A DNA stretch of 64,000 nt from Ophiura sarsii (GCA_035610835.1 CM069442.1:58755950-58819949); one strand, 5' to 3'; positions 11,773-24,613 are shown, numbered from the stretch's first letter. The notes: generated by a model not told the origin, from the letters alone. Program-made: numbers and translations.

Positions 11773-12033
11773 GGCTATATTGAAAAAAATCTTTTGTCTC
11801 AAAGCCCTTCAGTTTTTCAAAACCTAATGCGGAATGCATTTAAAAAAAAAAAATAGAAATATAAAATAATGAAATCCTTGTTAAAGTGACCTTTTGAATT
11901 TAAAATTATGTGATCAATGAAAATCTGAAAAATCTGTGAAACTTTAAAAAATAAAAATAAAATGTTGAAGAAAACGTGCACCAATTAACCAACGGGCGCG
12001 GGAGCTTTGAGACAAAGATTTTTTAATATAGCC
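11773..12033 (+). mobile_element. Harbinger-like MITE, TAA target duplication
   Basis: Inverted termini begin GGCTATATTGAAAAAAATC on the left and, on the reverse strand, GGCTATATTAAAAAATC on the right, continuing through TTTGTCTCAAAGC for about 34 bp. TAA lies immediately outside both ends (11770-11772 and 12034-12036). A 3-bp TWA duplication with GG-initial termini suggests the PIF/Harbinger superfamily. The 261-bp body has no coding capacity. Confidence 0.85.
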
Positions 12034-13651
12034 TAAGGTATATTCAATTATGTCAAACAACATATTTGATGTTTGTATTCTTTTTGTGCTTTAAAACTCT
12101 TACCAAAGTGTTATTGTAATCAAACAATTATATACAAAAACGATATAACAAATAAATGTGCTAGCAGAAAAGGGATGTAAACTTTTGGAAGATAGAGGGT
12201 ATTGGACTAATAATAGCAACTATTTGTGCAAAATCCTAATCATGTGAAAAGTAATAATGCAAATGCGGAGCACCTCTCTATTACCAATAACTGAATGCCC
12301 CGTTTACAACAAATTTGCTAGTATAGTTTAAATAACGAAAGAACAGAGAAACTAATGTAGAGCACACATTATCACAATCATATCGCTCACTCACAAATTG
12401 GAGTCATATAATGTTGAATCTCATCTGAAACATTTGTTAGCTGTCTTAGTATAATTATAGTATAATTTCTTAATGGCTTATCAGGTATGTCCCTCTGGAT
12501 ATAATGTCTGTAGCCGTAGGTCAAGTTTCTAGACAGTCTTGTAGTTGGCCTGGGTTAATGCATTTGTCTACCAGAGGTCCAAATACAGCAAATAAGTTTC
12601 AATATCTATTTGAAATGCTAGTTATGCCACTATAGTTTAATCAGCCCCAAATTGGCGATCCTCCTTGCATCAGTGAATTAATACAGAATGATGTAGGCGC
12701 ACATGAATGCAACAAGCGCACTGTGCATCAAATGCGTGATGCATTTGGCCAAAATTATGTGTGCGTTCTCTTGGATTACTTTTGTGCCTGAAGAGATTAA
12801 AGATGCATATTTCTTGCAAATTTGGAACTCAATGAACTATATAACTGTCAACAGGATTCATTTCATGAATGTTTTAAACACTTCGGCAAAGGGCTTGGAG
12901 ACTAAGCTTGGACAAGAACATTTTGGGAATTTGGAAGCAGGCTGGACTTTTTTCATGTATGCTACCCCATATTTACAATTTCAAATATTTTCAGACAATA
13001 CTCGCTATTGAGTTCAACATTGTCTTATCAGCATGCATTCTGGGATACCCACATCATTGTGCTGATCTTTTTGACAGTCAATATTCATGGAACGCAATAA
13101 ACAAACCACCTGGCATTTGAGGTGTCTCGATAGTGTATCAAAATCGCCGATTGCAACGCCACTCACTTAATGTCAAGATCTTAGGATGACACCATGGCTG
13201 AAACAAACATGACAATCAGCGCTGAATATTTGGTTTCGCTTCGTAAGAGTTTGAAAAAAATGGTGTACAAGCCTACTGTCTGATCTGTCAATTTGTGATT
13301 GATTATTTCAATTATACAATTAAAAATACATTCAGAGATTTGGCAGAGATTACCAAACCAAATGTTCCATAAAAACAGGGTTTCTCATAACTTAAGAATT
13401 AAGTGATTATAAGAGCCATTCACATGGGCTTCCCCATGTCTACCACAGTGGGTAGGTTACTCTGAAAAGAGCTGTTTCTTAAATTTATGGTATATTTTGT
13501 GATATAAAAGCAAGGGCACAGAGGTACCTGAATCAAGCCAATGCTGAGAAAGAACCTTTAACCCAGTCTTATAGAAACTGCCAAGTTCTCTTAATAATTC
13601 GGACAAAATATTGTCACCTGCTTTAGATATATGCTTTATTCCGCAAATACT
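12034..13651. other. Unassigned AT-rich DNA
   Basis: Two overlapping open frames (12703-13011 and 12908-13120) have no recognisable domain and are probably chance. No terminal repeats were found. Confidence 0.45.
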
Positions 13652-14072
13652 TTACAGCTTGCATGGGAACCCTTTCTTGGTTTCTAATATTGCTAGAACA
13701 GTCCAACTATTGATTCTGTTACATTTCACATTCAAAACTCTGAACATATGAGAACTGCCATTTCTTTGAAGTTTGTAACCTAATTTAGTCATCATCTCTT
13801 TTTTGACAATATCAGTGGCTCTGAAAAGAGCCGTTTTTAAGGCCTCTCGTTGTGCTTTGGCTTGTCGTGCCATTTGCACTGCCAATGGTGATTCTTTCCA
13901 TCCTTATGTGGCGTTGCTCTTGCCATACTGCTGCTTTTCTTTTCTTCAGTATAAGCTCTTCTTGCTTTTCTATTTTTGCTAGACAGGCTGAGCTTGCCGT
14001 TACACATTTTACTGGTTCATTGAGCCGAATGATGCCTCTAGTTTGAAAACATCTTTCAAAAGCTATTCTCAT
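13652..14072 (-). CDS. Overlapping lysine/arginine-rich open frames, unrecognised
   Basis: Two overlapping minus-strand frames (14072-13812 and 13885-13652) encode basic, alpha-helical looking sequence, with segments such as LAKIEKQEELILKKRKAAVW in the first and MARQAKAQREALKTALFRA in the second. They could be one decayed frame with a frameshift near 13830-13880. The part around NEPVKCVTASSACLAKIEK is repeated, diverged, about 110 bp upstream on the minus strand (14078-14150), which argues for a duplicated exon or repeat. No family is recognised. A fragment of a transposon or a coiled-coil protein is possible. Confidence 0.25.
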
Positions 14073-14446
14073 TTTTCTATTTTTGCTGGACAGGCTGAGC
14101 TTGCTATTCTGTATGTTATTGGTTCATTGAACCGGATGAGTTTTACTAATGTTTAACAAAAGTATCATTGTCAAAACAAAATGTAATCTTGTTTTTTCTG
14201 TCTACCAATACAAAAAAAATATACATGTAATATTTAGAAAGTGCTGTCAACTAATACAATGTGGGAGAGCTGCAGGGTAATACAACCCAGCAATGTAGAC
14301 AATAATGTATGAATGTTACATGTCACAAAACAATGCAGAAATAATCTATTGGCCTTACAAACTATGAAAGCATATATAATAACATAAAGAAGATTGAGCT
14401 AAAGATCACCACAAGCCAGTCAAAACAAGCCAGCCAATAGGATAGG

Positions 14447-14699
14447 TTAACACTTTCCACGCGGCTATTAGTTTTACCATATACAAATTAGATTTTTCAG
14501 AAACCTTTCCCAATTTTCAAAGTCTATCTCAAGGATTACTGCACCAATACTAGGCATGTTTGTATTTATTTCAATGCATTTCTAATGGTGATTCCAAATA
14601 TGGTAATGAAATTCAATAATTATGATTTTTTAAAAACATTTTGTGAACTTTTGGAATGTCATGTACGTCTGCAGATGCCTGCCGCGTGGAAAGTGTTAA
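14447..14699 (-). mobile_element. piggyBac-like MITE
   Basis: TTAA at 14447-14450 then CACTTTCCACGCGGC, with the right end GCCGCGTGGAAAGTG and TTAA at 14696-14699. This is the best preserved copy, with a 15-bp perfect inverted terminus. The internal order (TTAGTTTTACCATATAC first, GTCTGCAGA last) is reversed relative to the copies at 2270 and 45006. Confidence 0.9.
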
Positions 14700-15120
14700 C
14701 ACGAGCCAATGCCCTCGTCCGTGGGCATCTATTACATCGTAGCTTCTTTATACGTAAAGAAATCAATCCACTTTTTCCTCTTGTGAGAGTGTAAATGCCC
14801 ATTGATGATGAGAGTCAGTGGATACTAAAGATTTTGAACTACAGATGGCAGCATTTAAATGTATGCCCTTGCCAAATTTATCTTCATGATGAACACTAGG
14901 AGGCAGCAAGCAAGTTTTAAAAATCTTTTACAAAACAATATTGGCGGTTGCATTGAGCAGCATATTTCCTGAACACCAGGGGGCAGCAAACACAATTCGC
15001 TGCCGATCAGGCCAATTCAGCATTACTTCACTCTCTCTCTAAAAAAAAATAAAAAAAATATTTTACATGGTTATGATTAAGACAGTACTTTCATGAGAGT
15101 TCTACATCTTTGATTAAAAA

Positions 15121-15672
15121 TTGTGTTTTAAATTTGCATTGCACATTTACAATTTCACTAAAAAGTTTGTTATCACATACATATATAAACCAGTGACTAA
15201 CTCAATTTATAGTTCAGTTAGTTCCAAATTTGCAAGAAATATGTGTTTTTATCTCTTGGCGCACATAAGTAATCACTCGCACATGATTTTGACCATACGC
15301 ACCCAATTAGGTCAAATTCATGCTTCACATCATACTACCAGGAATCATTCAAGTAATACTTTAATCATTCCTAAAACCAACTCAAATTCTGGTATACGCA
15401 CTTTTCTTTTCAGATCTGGCCATCTGTGGAACAATTTATCACCATCTATTCGTATTGATTTAGAAAATATGTCACTCGGTCAATTCAAATCCTCTATCTC
15501 CACTGTAAAGTATCATTGAAGAATATCATAATATGTATTGTATTTAAACACTGTAACATTTGTTATGTGCTTGTATTTATGTATGTATCGAAATGAGGGC
15601 CTGCTTGGAAAGCAGTGCAAGTCACTGAAGCATACTACCCTCAATAAAGAAAGCATAAATAAAAATAAACAT
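15121..15672 (+). mobile_element. LINE 3' fragment (CR1/L2-like reverse transcriptase C-terminus plus 3' UTR)
   Basis: The open frame 15121-15519 ends with the segment around NTLIIPKTNSNSGIRTFLF, then GHLWNNLSPSIR and MSLGQFKSSI. The IPKTNxNxGxRTFxFRxxxLWNxLxxxIR spacing is characteristic of the reverse transcriptase C-terminus of CR1/L2-type retrotransposons. Residues before about 60 are not clearly LINE. After the stop comes a 3' UTR with GAGGGCCTGCTTGGAAAGCA and CCCTCAATAAAGAAAG, ending in an ATAAA-rich tail at about 15643-15672. It is a dead 5'-truncated copy. Confidence 0.85.
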
Positions 15673-16753
15673 AATTATATGATGCAATGTTGATGTATTC
15701 ATTCATGTGTGCTCACACTCTTTCATTCGCTGCTGATAACGTGGGCTCACCATTACTACTGCCATTCTCTAATTTTTGTAATGTTATTTAGTTGGAAAAG
15801 TGAATCTCTTGCTAAATTCAATGGTACTCTGCACCATTCCTCTAAATATACATACAAAACCCTTTTTTGAAATTTGAAATAACTAGATAAGACCTTATTA
15901 TACAAGTTCTGGTATAATCTTGACTAACCTAACTTCATCAATTAATTGAGCAGAAATTCCTTGAAGTTTGTGCTATTCTCCATTGATCCAGAAATAAACA
16001 AATCAACGGCATTGCTCTTCATTTCTATCTGTGATTCAAATAATTCATGATTGCATGGTGCAGGTTATGCACTCTGCTAAATTGGTACTGAAGGGCTTGT
16101 GCTTTTAGCCAAAAATAAATTGAAACGTCAGTGGGATCATTTTGTCTGGCGGACATTTTACATATTAAAGCCATTTCGCAATGCTGGCCTCAAGTTAGTT
16201 CTGCAGTCTGCTACAGAGCCTCTATAGTAGATCTACATTGGTGTTTCTAGAACTTGGATTCATAAGATAAAAATAGGGGGAAACGAGGCAGGTAAAATGA
16301 GAAAATCAATGCTCTGTAGCAGAGGTCTCCTCAAGCATGTTACAAAAAACTTTACAAAACACTGGTGTGTAATACCTGCTAGGCCTATATGCAATATTTA
16401 TAATTCCCTCTCCATACCTTATTTTTGTACTCATTTGAATTCCTCTATCAACCTAAGCTGTCAACAATGAATATGCGCTAAACCATGCACAATTCCCCTA
16501 AAATGCATACAGGGTTGTGCACCAAGTTTTGCTTTCACGTTAACCATATGAGTTCCAAGTGCCGTAACATGAATGCAGAAACTGCCAAATGAAGCTTACA
16601 TTTTTCTCTTTATTACCTTATTTTTATTCCTCATAAGACGGTTTTCTACACTACATCCACATTTGGAAGCAATGTACTATTTTTTGAAAAAAACCCCGTC
16701 CCCAGTATAAATATGAGTTATAGGGCATGCATACAGAACTTCAATTTGCCATA
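15673..16753. other. Unassigned AT-rich DNA
   Basis: Nothing recognisable is seen on either strand in this stretch. Confidence 0.5.
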
Positions 16754-17172
16754 TTAAAGGAAGGGTCCCGCAAGCACAACATTGAGCAATATTTGTTAGA
16801 AAAATAATTATCGAGCCGAAGATACGTAATTATATAGAACAAAACACCGTACTAGACACAAAAATGAATAAAAACTGCCATCACTCAACATGCACTTTTT
16901 AAAATTCGCGGCGATTGAAAGTCCCGGTGTCGATGACGTCATGGGAATCGGTGCTCAAATTTTCGCGTGTGCATTGTACAACTATGGCATCATCGACACT
17001 GGGACTTTCGATCGCCGCGAATTTTAAAAAGGGCATGTTGAGAGATTCCGGTTTTTATTTGTTTTTGTCATAAGTGTGGTGTTTTCTTCTATATAATTAC
17101 AAAAGTTGGGCTCGATAGTTATATTTCTAACATATAATGCACACTTTTATGCTTGCGGGACACCTCCTTTAA
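16754..17172. mobile_element. Long-hairpin MITE (TTAAAGGA termini)
   Basis: The left end TTAAAGGAAGGGTCCCGCAA is the inverted counterpart of the right end, which finishes TTGCGGGACACCTCCTTTAA apart from mismatches. Symmetry continues through ATTATCGAGCC / GGCTCGATAGTT and ATTCGCGGCGAT / ATCGCCGCGAAT almost to the centre near 16970, so nearly all of the 419 bp folds into one stem. A TGACGTCA (CRE-like) octamer lies near the centre of the left arm. No coding capacity. Confidence 0.88.
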
Positions 17173-17404
17173 GAAGCATGTTGAAAATAATTACAAATAG
17201 CCCTGGGGTAGCAGACTTAAAAAGTTGAAACTTATCATCCAGTTTTTAAACAAAATTAGTCATTTTGCATGAAATGAATTGCATTGGAACATATATACAA
17301 CAATCAACATCCATTTATACATGAGAGCAGTTATGACCAGGGTTTCTGCCCTCATTCTATTATCATGCTTTTGTTTACCCCTTGCACTCATATTGCTATG
17401 GTTA

Positions 17405-17657
17405 GGCAACAAAAAAAACCACCCTGTTGTATGGGCAAACGGACCTCTCAGGTCGGGTCGGTCGTTCTGGCTTTTCCCCCCTTCCTTTTTCCCTTGAAAA
17501 TGACTGTAAAAGATCCCAATAGATCTGTAAATATGTTGCTGTTTTTTGACAAGCAAACAACATTTTAGGGATGGTATTCATTTGCACGTTAACATTTTTT
17601 TCACCAAAGAAATGGGTCGGTTGGGCCCTTAAAACAGGGTTGGGGGTTTTCGTCGCC
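17405..17657 (+). mobile_element. Harbinger-like MITE of the GGCRAC/CTGTTGTA family
   Basis: The left end GGCAACAAAAAAAACC then CACCCTGTTGTATGGGC, and the right end GGGCCCTTAAAACAGGG then TTTTCGTCGCC, are inverted repeats. The sequence GGACCTCTCAGGTC with GGTCGGTCG follows the left terminus. TTA precedes the left end and ATA follows the right, an imperfect 3-bp duplication. Better preserved relatives are at 22887 and 30160. Confidence 0.8.
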
Positions 17658-18277
17658 ATATTCATGGTTATGCATAATTTAAATCACTCAGAAATGTTGA
17701 AGTGGCAACCTAAGAATAATATCTGATGCAGAGTTTTATGATGACGTACAGTAAATCTCGTCTACACTCAGGTGCCTCAACGTTCTTACTTCACGCCTTA
17801 TGCCATACCTATCAGCTCCTCATCCACTCAATGTCATCCTCAACAAGAATGTCTATGAACATAGTCTTGAATACACAAGTTCCAATATTCACTCACGTCT
17901 AATAGAAATGGGAGGTTAAGCATTTCAGATGCCAATCGAATCTGCTCTTGAATGTCGCCCTCTATAAGAACTAAGATTGCAAACAGATTAAACTATAGTG
18001 GCACAGCACTAACAAAAATCAACATCGGATCACACATACATTTTGAATTAAATCCTGCAGTACCCATTTTTGGCATATCAGTTTCAAGAATGCGAGCCGT
18101 GAATGTTTATGCTTTTAATAATAACAACATCGCCTCTAGATATTTGGGGTTTTATTTCTGCAAATTGAAGCACGTAAACTTTACAATAAATTCTCGGGCA
18201 TTTTTACTGAGATGTTGTTAGGCAATAATAATAACAGTTATGATAGTCATACTACAGTAGTTCCATTTTTTAAATTT
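17658..18277. other. Unassigned DNA
   Basis: An open frame at 17952-18221 has no recognised domain. Nothing else is seen. Confidence 0.4.
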
Positions 18278-18758
18278 CATGTTCAATACTTGCAAAGCTA
18301 TAAAGTGCAAATAGTATGCTTGGAAATGAAATACATTGATATTTTAGTCAGCTTACTTCAACTGACTTCAATTTATCAGTATCGGTGCCTCAAACATGCG
18401 ATAGTTCCAGTATCCCCCTTATGGATAGTTGTGCCCCATGTTTTGTCTCCTACCTAAACCTGGAGGAAGTAAAGGAGGTAATAAATGTTGCTGATGGCGT
18501 GTGATATGCAGACATGCTCATGTTCAATACTTGCAAAGCTATAAAGTGCAAATAGCATGCTTGGAAATGAAATACATTGATATTTTAGTCAGCTTACTTC
18601 AACTGACTTCAATTTATCAGTATCTGTGCCTCAAACATGCGATAGTTCCAGTATCCCCCATATGGATAGTTGTGCCCCATGTTTTGTCTCCTACCTAAAC
18701 CTGGAGGAAGTAAAGGAGGTAATAAATGTTGCTGATGGCGTGTGATATGCAGACATGC
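18278..18758 (+). repeat. Recent 241-bp tandem duplication
   Basis: Copy 1 spans 18278-18518 and copy 2 spans 18519-18758. Both begin CATGTTCAATACTTGCAAAG and end near GATATGCAGACATGC, and only a handful of differences separate them. The near identity implies recent unequal crossing over or replication slippage. Short open frames inside both copies are identical because of the duplication and are not evidence of a gene. Confidence 0.93.
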
Positions 18759-19013
18759 ATATCATTATTAAGCCTGGAGAGCAGTAATTGTGTGCGCACC
18801 ACATCACAGGATTAGACCAATGCCCTCGTAGCTTAAAATAGTCCATTACCCTTCATCACACGCTACAATTACAATTAGTATAACACCATACATGCTGAAT
18901 ACATTCTCCACACATGCTGCATACAGCACCAATACTCGGATATAATAGAGATCTTGAAGGGGCCAAGTCGCATAATGGTCTATCTTCTTTTTCATACTTA
19001 AAGATGTACAACT

Positions 19014-19033
19014 CCCCCCCCCCCCCCCCCCCC
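19014..19033 (+). repeat. 20-base C tract with CA run
   Basis: A run of C is followed directly by CACACACAC. Low-complexity sequence of uncertain true length. Confidence 0.85.
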
Positions 19034-19277
19034 ACACACACTTTTTTCCATCAAAATTGAGATTTTGGAATCGAGAGTAAGCCAATATCTTTCATTCACA
19101 TTACCGTTAAAAAAATGTATGCCTGAAAGATATTTCCTTTAAATCCTACCGGCAAATACAAATAGGGAATTAGCCCACACATGTGATATATATACCACAA
19201 AATACAAAAGTGTGTGTAATTGTTTATCTGTACATTTTTTCTTCCATCATTAGAAACATCCGTGAAATAAAATATAG

Positions 19278-19506
19278 CTGTTCTGTCTAAACCTCGTATC
19301 TCCATCCGGCCCTTTAGCATGTATAAAGTATTACTTCCTATGTATAACCTTTGGGCAGTCTGCTCTAAACATGTTCAAGGGCCAAAAATGCATCTATTAA
19401 TTTGTAAGTACTCTGCCCCAGTAAATGTATAAAGTAACACTTCCTTTGCATAACCATTGGGTAAATTTACTTTATACATGTTGAAAGGCCAGAAAAAACA
19501 GAACAG
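19278..19506 (+). mobile_element. CTGTTCTGTC/CATGTATAAAG MITE, complete copy
   Basis: The termini CTGTTCTGTCTAAACC and (right, inverted) CAGAACAG flank inverted blocks CATGTATAAAG and CTTTATACATG. Two similar internal blocks, CCTATGTATAACCTTTGGG and CCTTTGCATAACCATTGGG, lie between them. The same arrangement is seen at 60023-60260. No target duplication is obvious and there is no coding capacity. The superfamily is not assigned. Confidence 0.8.
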
Positions 19507-19834
19507 CAACGATAACTTAAATTTGGAAAAGGGATTGAACCTCAAGATTGTGAAGAGAAAAAATTGGGTCACACACCTGTACCATTATCTGATTAGGGAC
19601 GATCTATCAACAGTTTTCCATTAATATGTAAGTTGAAGTAAAATGTAACGAATTTAATCAGAGGTAGGAAATATAACCCCTATGGAATGTAGGTATACAA
19701 ATAGTAACTATATATGAAACATAGATGAACCATTTATCAAAGTATGTATTCCATCACACAGTTGTAATATATCTTTTAAATCTGTTCCAGTTTCTTGTCC
19801 AATTTGTAAAGTATATCAGCATTTAGGTTGATTG

Positions 19835-20204
19835 TTATCTTCTAAAGATATTGGTGGTGTGTGCATCTATGGATGAAGACAGCAATTTGGTTCATATAGC
19901 TCTTCTCAGCATGACAACCAAAATACATTAGAGTTAAAAAAACCACCAAAATATACTTCCTAATGTATAACCTTTGGGCAGTCTATGCAAGTGCTTCCGA
20001 ATACAAATATGTCTTCAAATATGTAGTAATTTAGTTAATTGCTATCTTCTGAAGATAGCACCATATTAATGCATGGTTATCTTACTTATACAGATTGTAG
20101 CATATCGGTGCATTTTATCTGATATTGAAGAGTGCAGCCTATGCAATGCTTGTTTCTATTGATAATGGCAAAGGTTTATGCTACATCATCTACTGAAGAT
20201 AGTA
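19835..20204. repeat. Micro-palindrome cluster, sites 2-4
   Basis: Three relatives of the micro-palindrome lie at 19835-19850 (TTATCTTCTAAAGATA), 20040-20060 (10-bp perfect arms around a central T, TGCTATCTTC and GAAGATAGCA) and about 20187-20203 (ATCTACTGAAGATAGTA). The first two share a preceding TTAGGTTGATT/TTAGTTAATT context, so they may be local duplicates. Confidence 0.7.
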
Positions 20205-20221
20205 TGGTTTATGAAATAAGT

Positions 20222-20242
20222 CCCCCCCCCCCCCCCCCCCCC
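20222..20242 (+). repeat. 21-base C tract
   Basis: An uninterrupted C run following AAATAAGT. Confidence 0.9.
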
Positions 20243-22113
20243 AAATTACCCTTACTAAATATTCTGATGAGATTTTTTTGAGATAAAGTGTGATTTAGGT
20301 CCCAGGTTGATATGCATCAACTTTACGGTCAAATAATGTGTCCTTTATTAAGTAAATAATGCGTTTTATTCCATAAAAGACTTGATACATGTATGGAACC
20401 TAAAGTGCACTATTTTATATCAATATTTACAACTATAAGGTAAACTATTAGTAGTACAGGTTCTTTTCTTTGTTACCTTTCTACATTGTGTTATTCATAA
20501 GCCTGTATAACCATCAAGGCCGGTCATATGTATAGAGTTTACTAGCGTTTGATCTTGGAAAGTGCATTTCAAATTCAGCATTTACCAGTGGAGCGCCAAT
20601 GCTATACCTACAGCTTTGTAGATTAATCAACCTTTATGTTGACATTTAAATCAAATGAACACTTAGCCATCTGTAGTAGGTGCCATAAATGTAACCAAAT
20701 TTGGCGTGATAATCAAATCCTTGCCAGCGTAATTTATTGCAAGCTTTTACCGAAGCCTGCAAAAACACACCTAGACACAATTTGGCAATATACCACAATT
20801 GAAATATTTTAACACTCTAGACATTATATGAAGTAATGACGCAGCTTTATTCCTCGCAAAATGTTGCTCACTATAATTGGCCTATCATGCACTCCAAACC
20901 TGTTGAGGCTTGAATCACCAACCAGTGGTCAGACGACATTTTTCATTGTTAATAATGTGGATTTTCCTTTAGGCTAGAGAAAACACATTCCCAGACATGT
21001 TGTAAGTGACCGGCCAGTCACATCAAACACACAGTTTTTGATAGAGGCCAATAGGTTTGGTGAAATATAAAGAAAATAACAGAAACAATTACGCTTCTTC
21101 ATGCCATATATTGTGAAAACAAAGTATGATTACCTTCAACATGGTATCATTTCAAAGCTTAAAATGTGTTCTTTTAAGTCATACCAATAACTCAGAGTTG
21201 ACTCGGGCCCCCAACATGCCCATATTTATGTGACGGTCGCATATTTACTTGCGTTATTTGACATTTTTTTCTTGGAATTTTAATTTTATGAATTAGAATC
21301 AATTAGAATCACTGGGCAAAGCAGGACTGCCATCTTCCTCTCTCCGCCCACAGCTTTTACCTGGCAATTTTTTTTAAATGTGCCAAATATTTCACTTTCC
21401 CGTTACTGTCAGACTTATTAGGACTACCTGAATTGTCAAGAATGGCTGAAAAGGACAAAACAAATAGGTAATTTGACTAAAACATAGACATTGCATTATG
21501 CCCCCTCTATACATGGGAAAGAAGAATGACCATTGGCCGGTTCCAAAATGGAGAAAAAGTATCTTCTACATCTTAAAATCTGAACCTTATAACAGTTGTA
21601 TTACAATTCACCTAAAACCCCTTTTACTGCCCCTCTCTTTCCTCTATTCCTGTCTTTCTCAAAGCCTCATGACTTCATACCTTTCACAACCTAATATCCT
21701 CCTCTTCCACTCCATTGAAAGTGTTAATATCTACTTCAATGTTCATGCATGCATGCTGCTATGTACGTGGAATGCTCACCAAGTCCACTCTACATACATA
21801 CCTCATCGTTCACATTATATTTTACTAAATTAAAGATTGGTGACCCAATTTTTGAAAATAGTGCTTTATAATTCTACATAAAGGTGTATAACAAATTAAG
21901 TGTTATTCAAGATGCTGAGATGAATTACTCCAGTAGAGAAATAGGAATCTACTCTTAAATTTACTCTTAAATTTACTCTGCAACATTACACAATCTTTTG
22001 GTTTGATACATCACATTTGTGGACACAGTTTTAACCGATAAATGTTTAAAATATGACACTTTAAGAATGTCAATAATTTTTAAACCATACCGGTGTTATA
22101 TTGTCTGATATAA
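20243..22113. other. Unassigned AT-rich DNA
   Basis: The open frame 21498-21833 has no recognised domain. No terminal repeats or tandem repeats of note were found. Confidence 0.45.
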
Positions 22114-22409
22114 GGGAGTGTTCATAAATGCCTTGGTCGGAGGGGGTTGGAAAATATGGAGATGAGAAATATGGTCCCCCAAAAGGGTGGATCAAAAACA
22201 AAATGGGGGAATTCCCTTCGAGATGTTACTCGGACATAAAGGGGGATATTAAAAAAATGACCCTAAAAAGCGGGATCAAGAAAAAGTTACCTGTTTGGGT
22301 GGGGTTTTTTTTTTTGGGGGGGGGGGGGGGGGGGGATAAAAAAGACATCCAAAAATTGAACTATCCTACCCCACCCCCACCCCCTACTAAAGTATTTATA
22401 AACACTCCC
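22114..22409 (+). mobile_element. Harbinger-like MITE, TAA target duplication
   Basis: Inverted termini GGGAGTGTTCATAAAT (left) and ATTTATAAACACTCCC (right) are flanked by TAA on both sides (22111-22113 and 22410-22412). The 296-bp body is purine-rich on the left, contains a T/G tract (20 G at 22316-22335), and encodes nothing recognisable. Confidence 0.88.
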
Positions 22410-22886
22410 TAAATTCATTCAGTAAGTACTTTTTGGCATAGAACAAATCTACCAAACCATTTATCATAATATTTTATATTTAGATAAGATAAAAACACTT
22501 ACAAATAAATCGATAAATGGTCTTAAAATTCTCAATTTCAATTTTTGCACAATATATGTGGAGTTATAAAAAAAAGCCCAGTGAGACTATGACTATGCCA
22601 TCTACTTTCAAGTATGTTTGCGGTACCAGACAACTTGACTAGATACTTGTCTCCTATTTTATTGACTTTAGTGGAGAATCAAATTACCTCTACCTTCTGC
22701 AAGTGACACGATGGATAGCAATTGAGCTAATTCCTTAATAGGAGATACTGCTGATACTGTGGGTAGAGTATCAAATGTGCCTCTTTCCTACCTATGTTCC
22801 TTTTTTTCCCTCTTCCAGTTCCTCCTCACTGTTTTATAGTCAACTTTATTGTGGTTGGGGCAACATAGGTAGTTTAGGATTGATAA

Positions 22887-23138
22887 GGCAATGGGAAACA
22901 AATCCTGTTGTACAGGCCCAACCAACCCATTTTTTTAGAAATGGGTAAAAAAAACGTTCACATGCAAATGAATACCAACCTTTTTTTTTGCTTGTCAAAA
23001 ACCGGCAAAATATTTACAGATTAAAAAAAAAATCAGTTATTTAGGGAAAATAAGGAGAGAAAAAAGACCGACCGACCGACTAACCTGACCTGAGAGGTCT
23101 GTTTGCCCTTACAACAGGGTGGCGTTATTTTCGTCGCC
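22887..23138 (-). mobile_element. Harbinger-like MITE of the GGCRAC/CTGTTGTA family
   Basis: On the minus strand it begins GGCGACGAAAATAACGCCAC, then CCCTGTTGTAAGGGC, CAGACCTCTCAGGTCAGG and GTCGGTCGGTCGG. The other end, on the plus strand, is GGCAATGGGAAACAAATCC then TGTTGTACAGGCCC. TAA flanks both ends (22884-22886 and 23139-23141). Same family as 17405 and 30160. Confidence 0.85.
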
Positions 23139-23941
23139 TAATGTTCTCTAAAAACGAATGCCTCACATTTCATCAATTTGATTAAACTATTCTAAAAATA
23201 GAGACCAATTTACCGAAAACAGATTTGGAAAGTATATGTCATTAGTTTACCAGTGAGCAGATAGGTTACCAAAATGTAACCACTTTAAAAATGCACAGTA
23301 CTCATATCCTCATCTAAATATTTACAATAACATAAACCGATTTGAATTTAAATCAGCTATCTAAAACAAACCATATATGGCCTACCAGATATAGAAATTG
23401 AAAGAAGAAAACCAATTAAATATCACTGACAGCCAAACAAACAATCAAACAAATAATCCAATAATAACCAGTGACATAACATATCGAAGATAATGGACTT
23501 CAATTTATGCCAATAGATGAAAAACATGGCTGCTAAAAAGGTTGATGTATGAAACAAGCAAAGCGTGGTATGCAAGATTTATAAGTACAAATAAACATAT
23601 GTCTCCAAGGAACATCTCAGCATTAAAAAATAATCTGAAGTCTAGACATGTTTAATTTAGCCTTAATGACTTCTTGCAAAAATAATAATGTGACAGTCAA
23701 AATGTGATTATATAATGCAGTGCAACCATGTCTACCTTTACGGAACATTGCAGCATGAGGCACACCAGAGGAATTATGATGCCCGGTGTTCTCTCTTCAT
23801 ATTCAGAGGGGTAACACATGATTGTTCCAGGCTCTTGAAATACCCCCTATTTGACGGTGTTTCGCGGACAGTTTTGCCAATTTGACCCCCTTTTTCGCAC
23901 AAAATGCGGACATTTTGACTGAAAACCCCCCCCCCCTTTTT
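23139..23941. other. Unassigned DNA
   Basis: Nothing recognisable before the duplicated block at 23942. Confidence 0.45.
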
Positions 23942-24613
23942 CACCATTTTCAAGGACACTTTCTATAATAGTCCCTCTATTTTCGCAAAAACGAGGACAT
24001 TCTATTTTCTTCTTCGCGGACATTACCTCTCCAAAAAACACCTAATTTTTTGAAATCGCTGACAAAGGTTTCAAAATGACCCCTTATTTTTGGAAATGGC
24101 AGACAAAGCTTCAAAAAACACCCCTAATTTGGGAAAATCGTGGACATAAACCCCCCTTTTCCACGAGTTTTGGAACGATCATGCATACCCAAAGTCAATG
24201 TTGACTGAAACCACCGGGGAATTATGTGGTTTGTCAGTGAACACTGATTACTTTGATCATAGACCAAGGGTCTATTCACCATTTTCAAGGACACTTTCTA
24301 TAATAGTCCCTCTATTTTCACAAAAACGAGGACATTCTATTTTCTTCTTCGCGGACATTACCTCTCCAAAAAACACCTAATTTTTTGAAATCGCTGACAA
24401 AGGTTTCAAAATGACCCCTTATTTTTGGAAATGGCAGACAAAGCTTCAAAAAACACCCCTAATTTGGGCAAATCGTGGACATAAACCCCCCTTTTCCACG
24501 AGTTTTGGAACGATCATGCATACCCAAAGTCAATGTTGACTGAAACCACCGGGGAATTATGTGGTTTGTCAGTGAACACTGATTACTTTGATCATAGACC
24601 AAGGGTCTATGCT
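23942..24613 (+). repeat. Recent 336-bp tandem duplication
   Basis: Copy 1 (23942-24277) and copy 2 (24278-24613) both start CACCATTTTCAAGGACACTT and end near AGACCAAGGGTCTAT, with only a few substitutions. Each copy has internal short repeats of the type CGCGGACATT, AAAACACCCCTAATTT and TGACCCCTTATTTTTGG, which look like fragments of an older repeat. The junction sequence AGACCAAGGGTCTAT is itself a near-palindrome. Confidence 0.93.
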
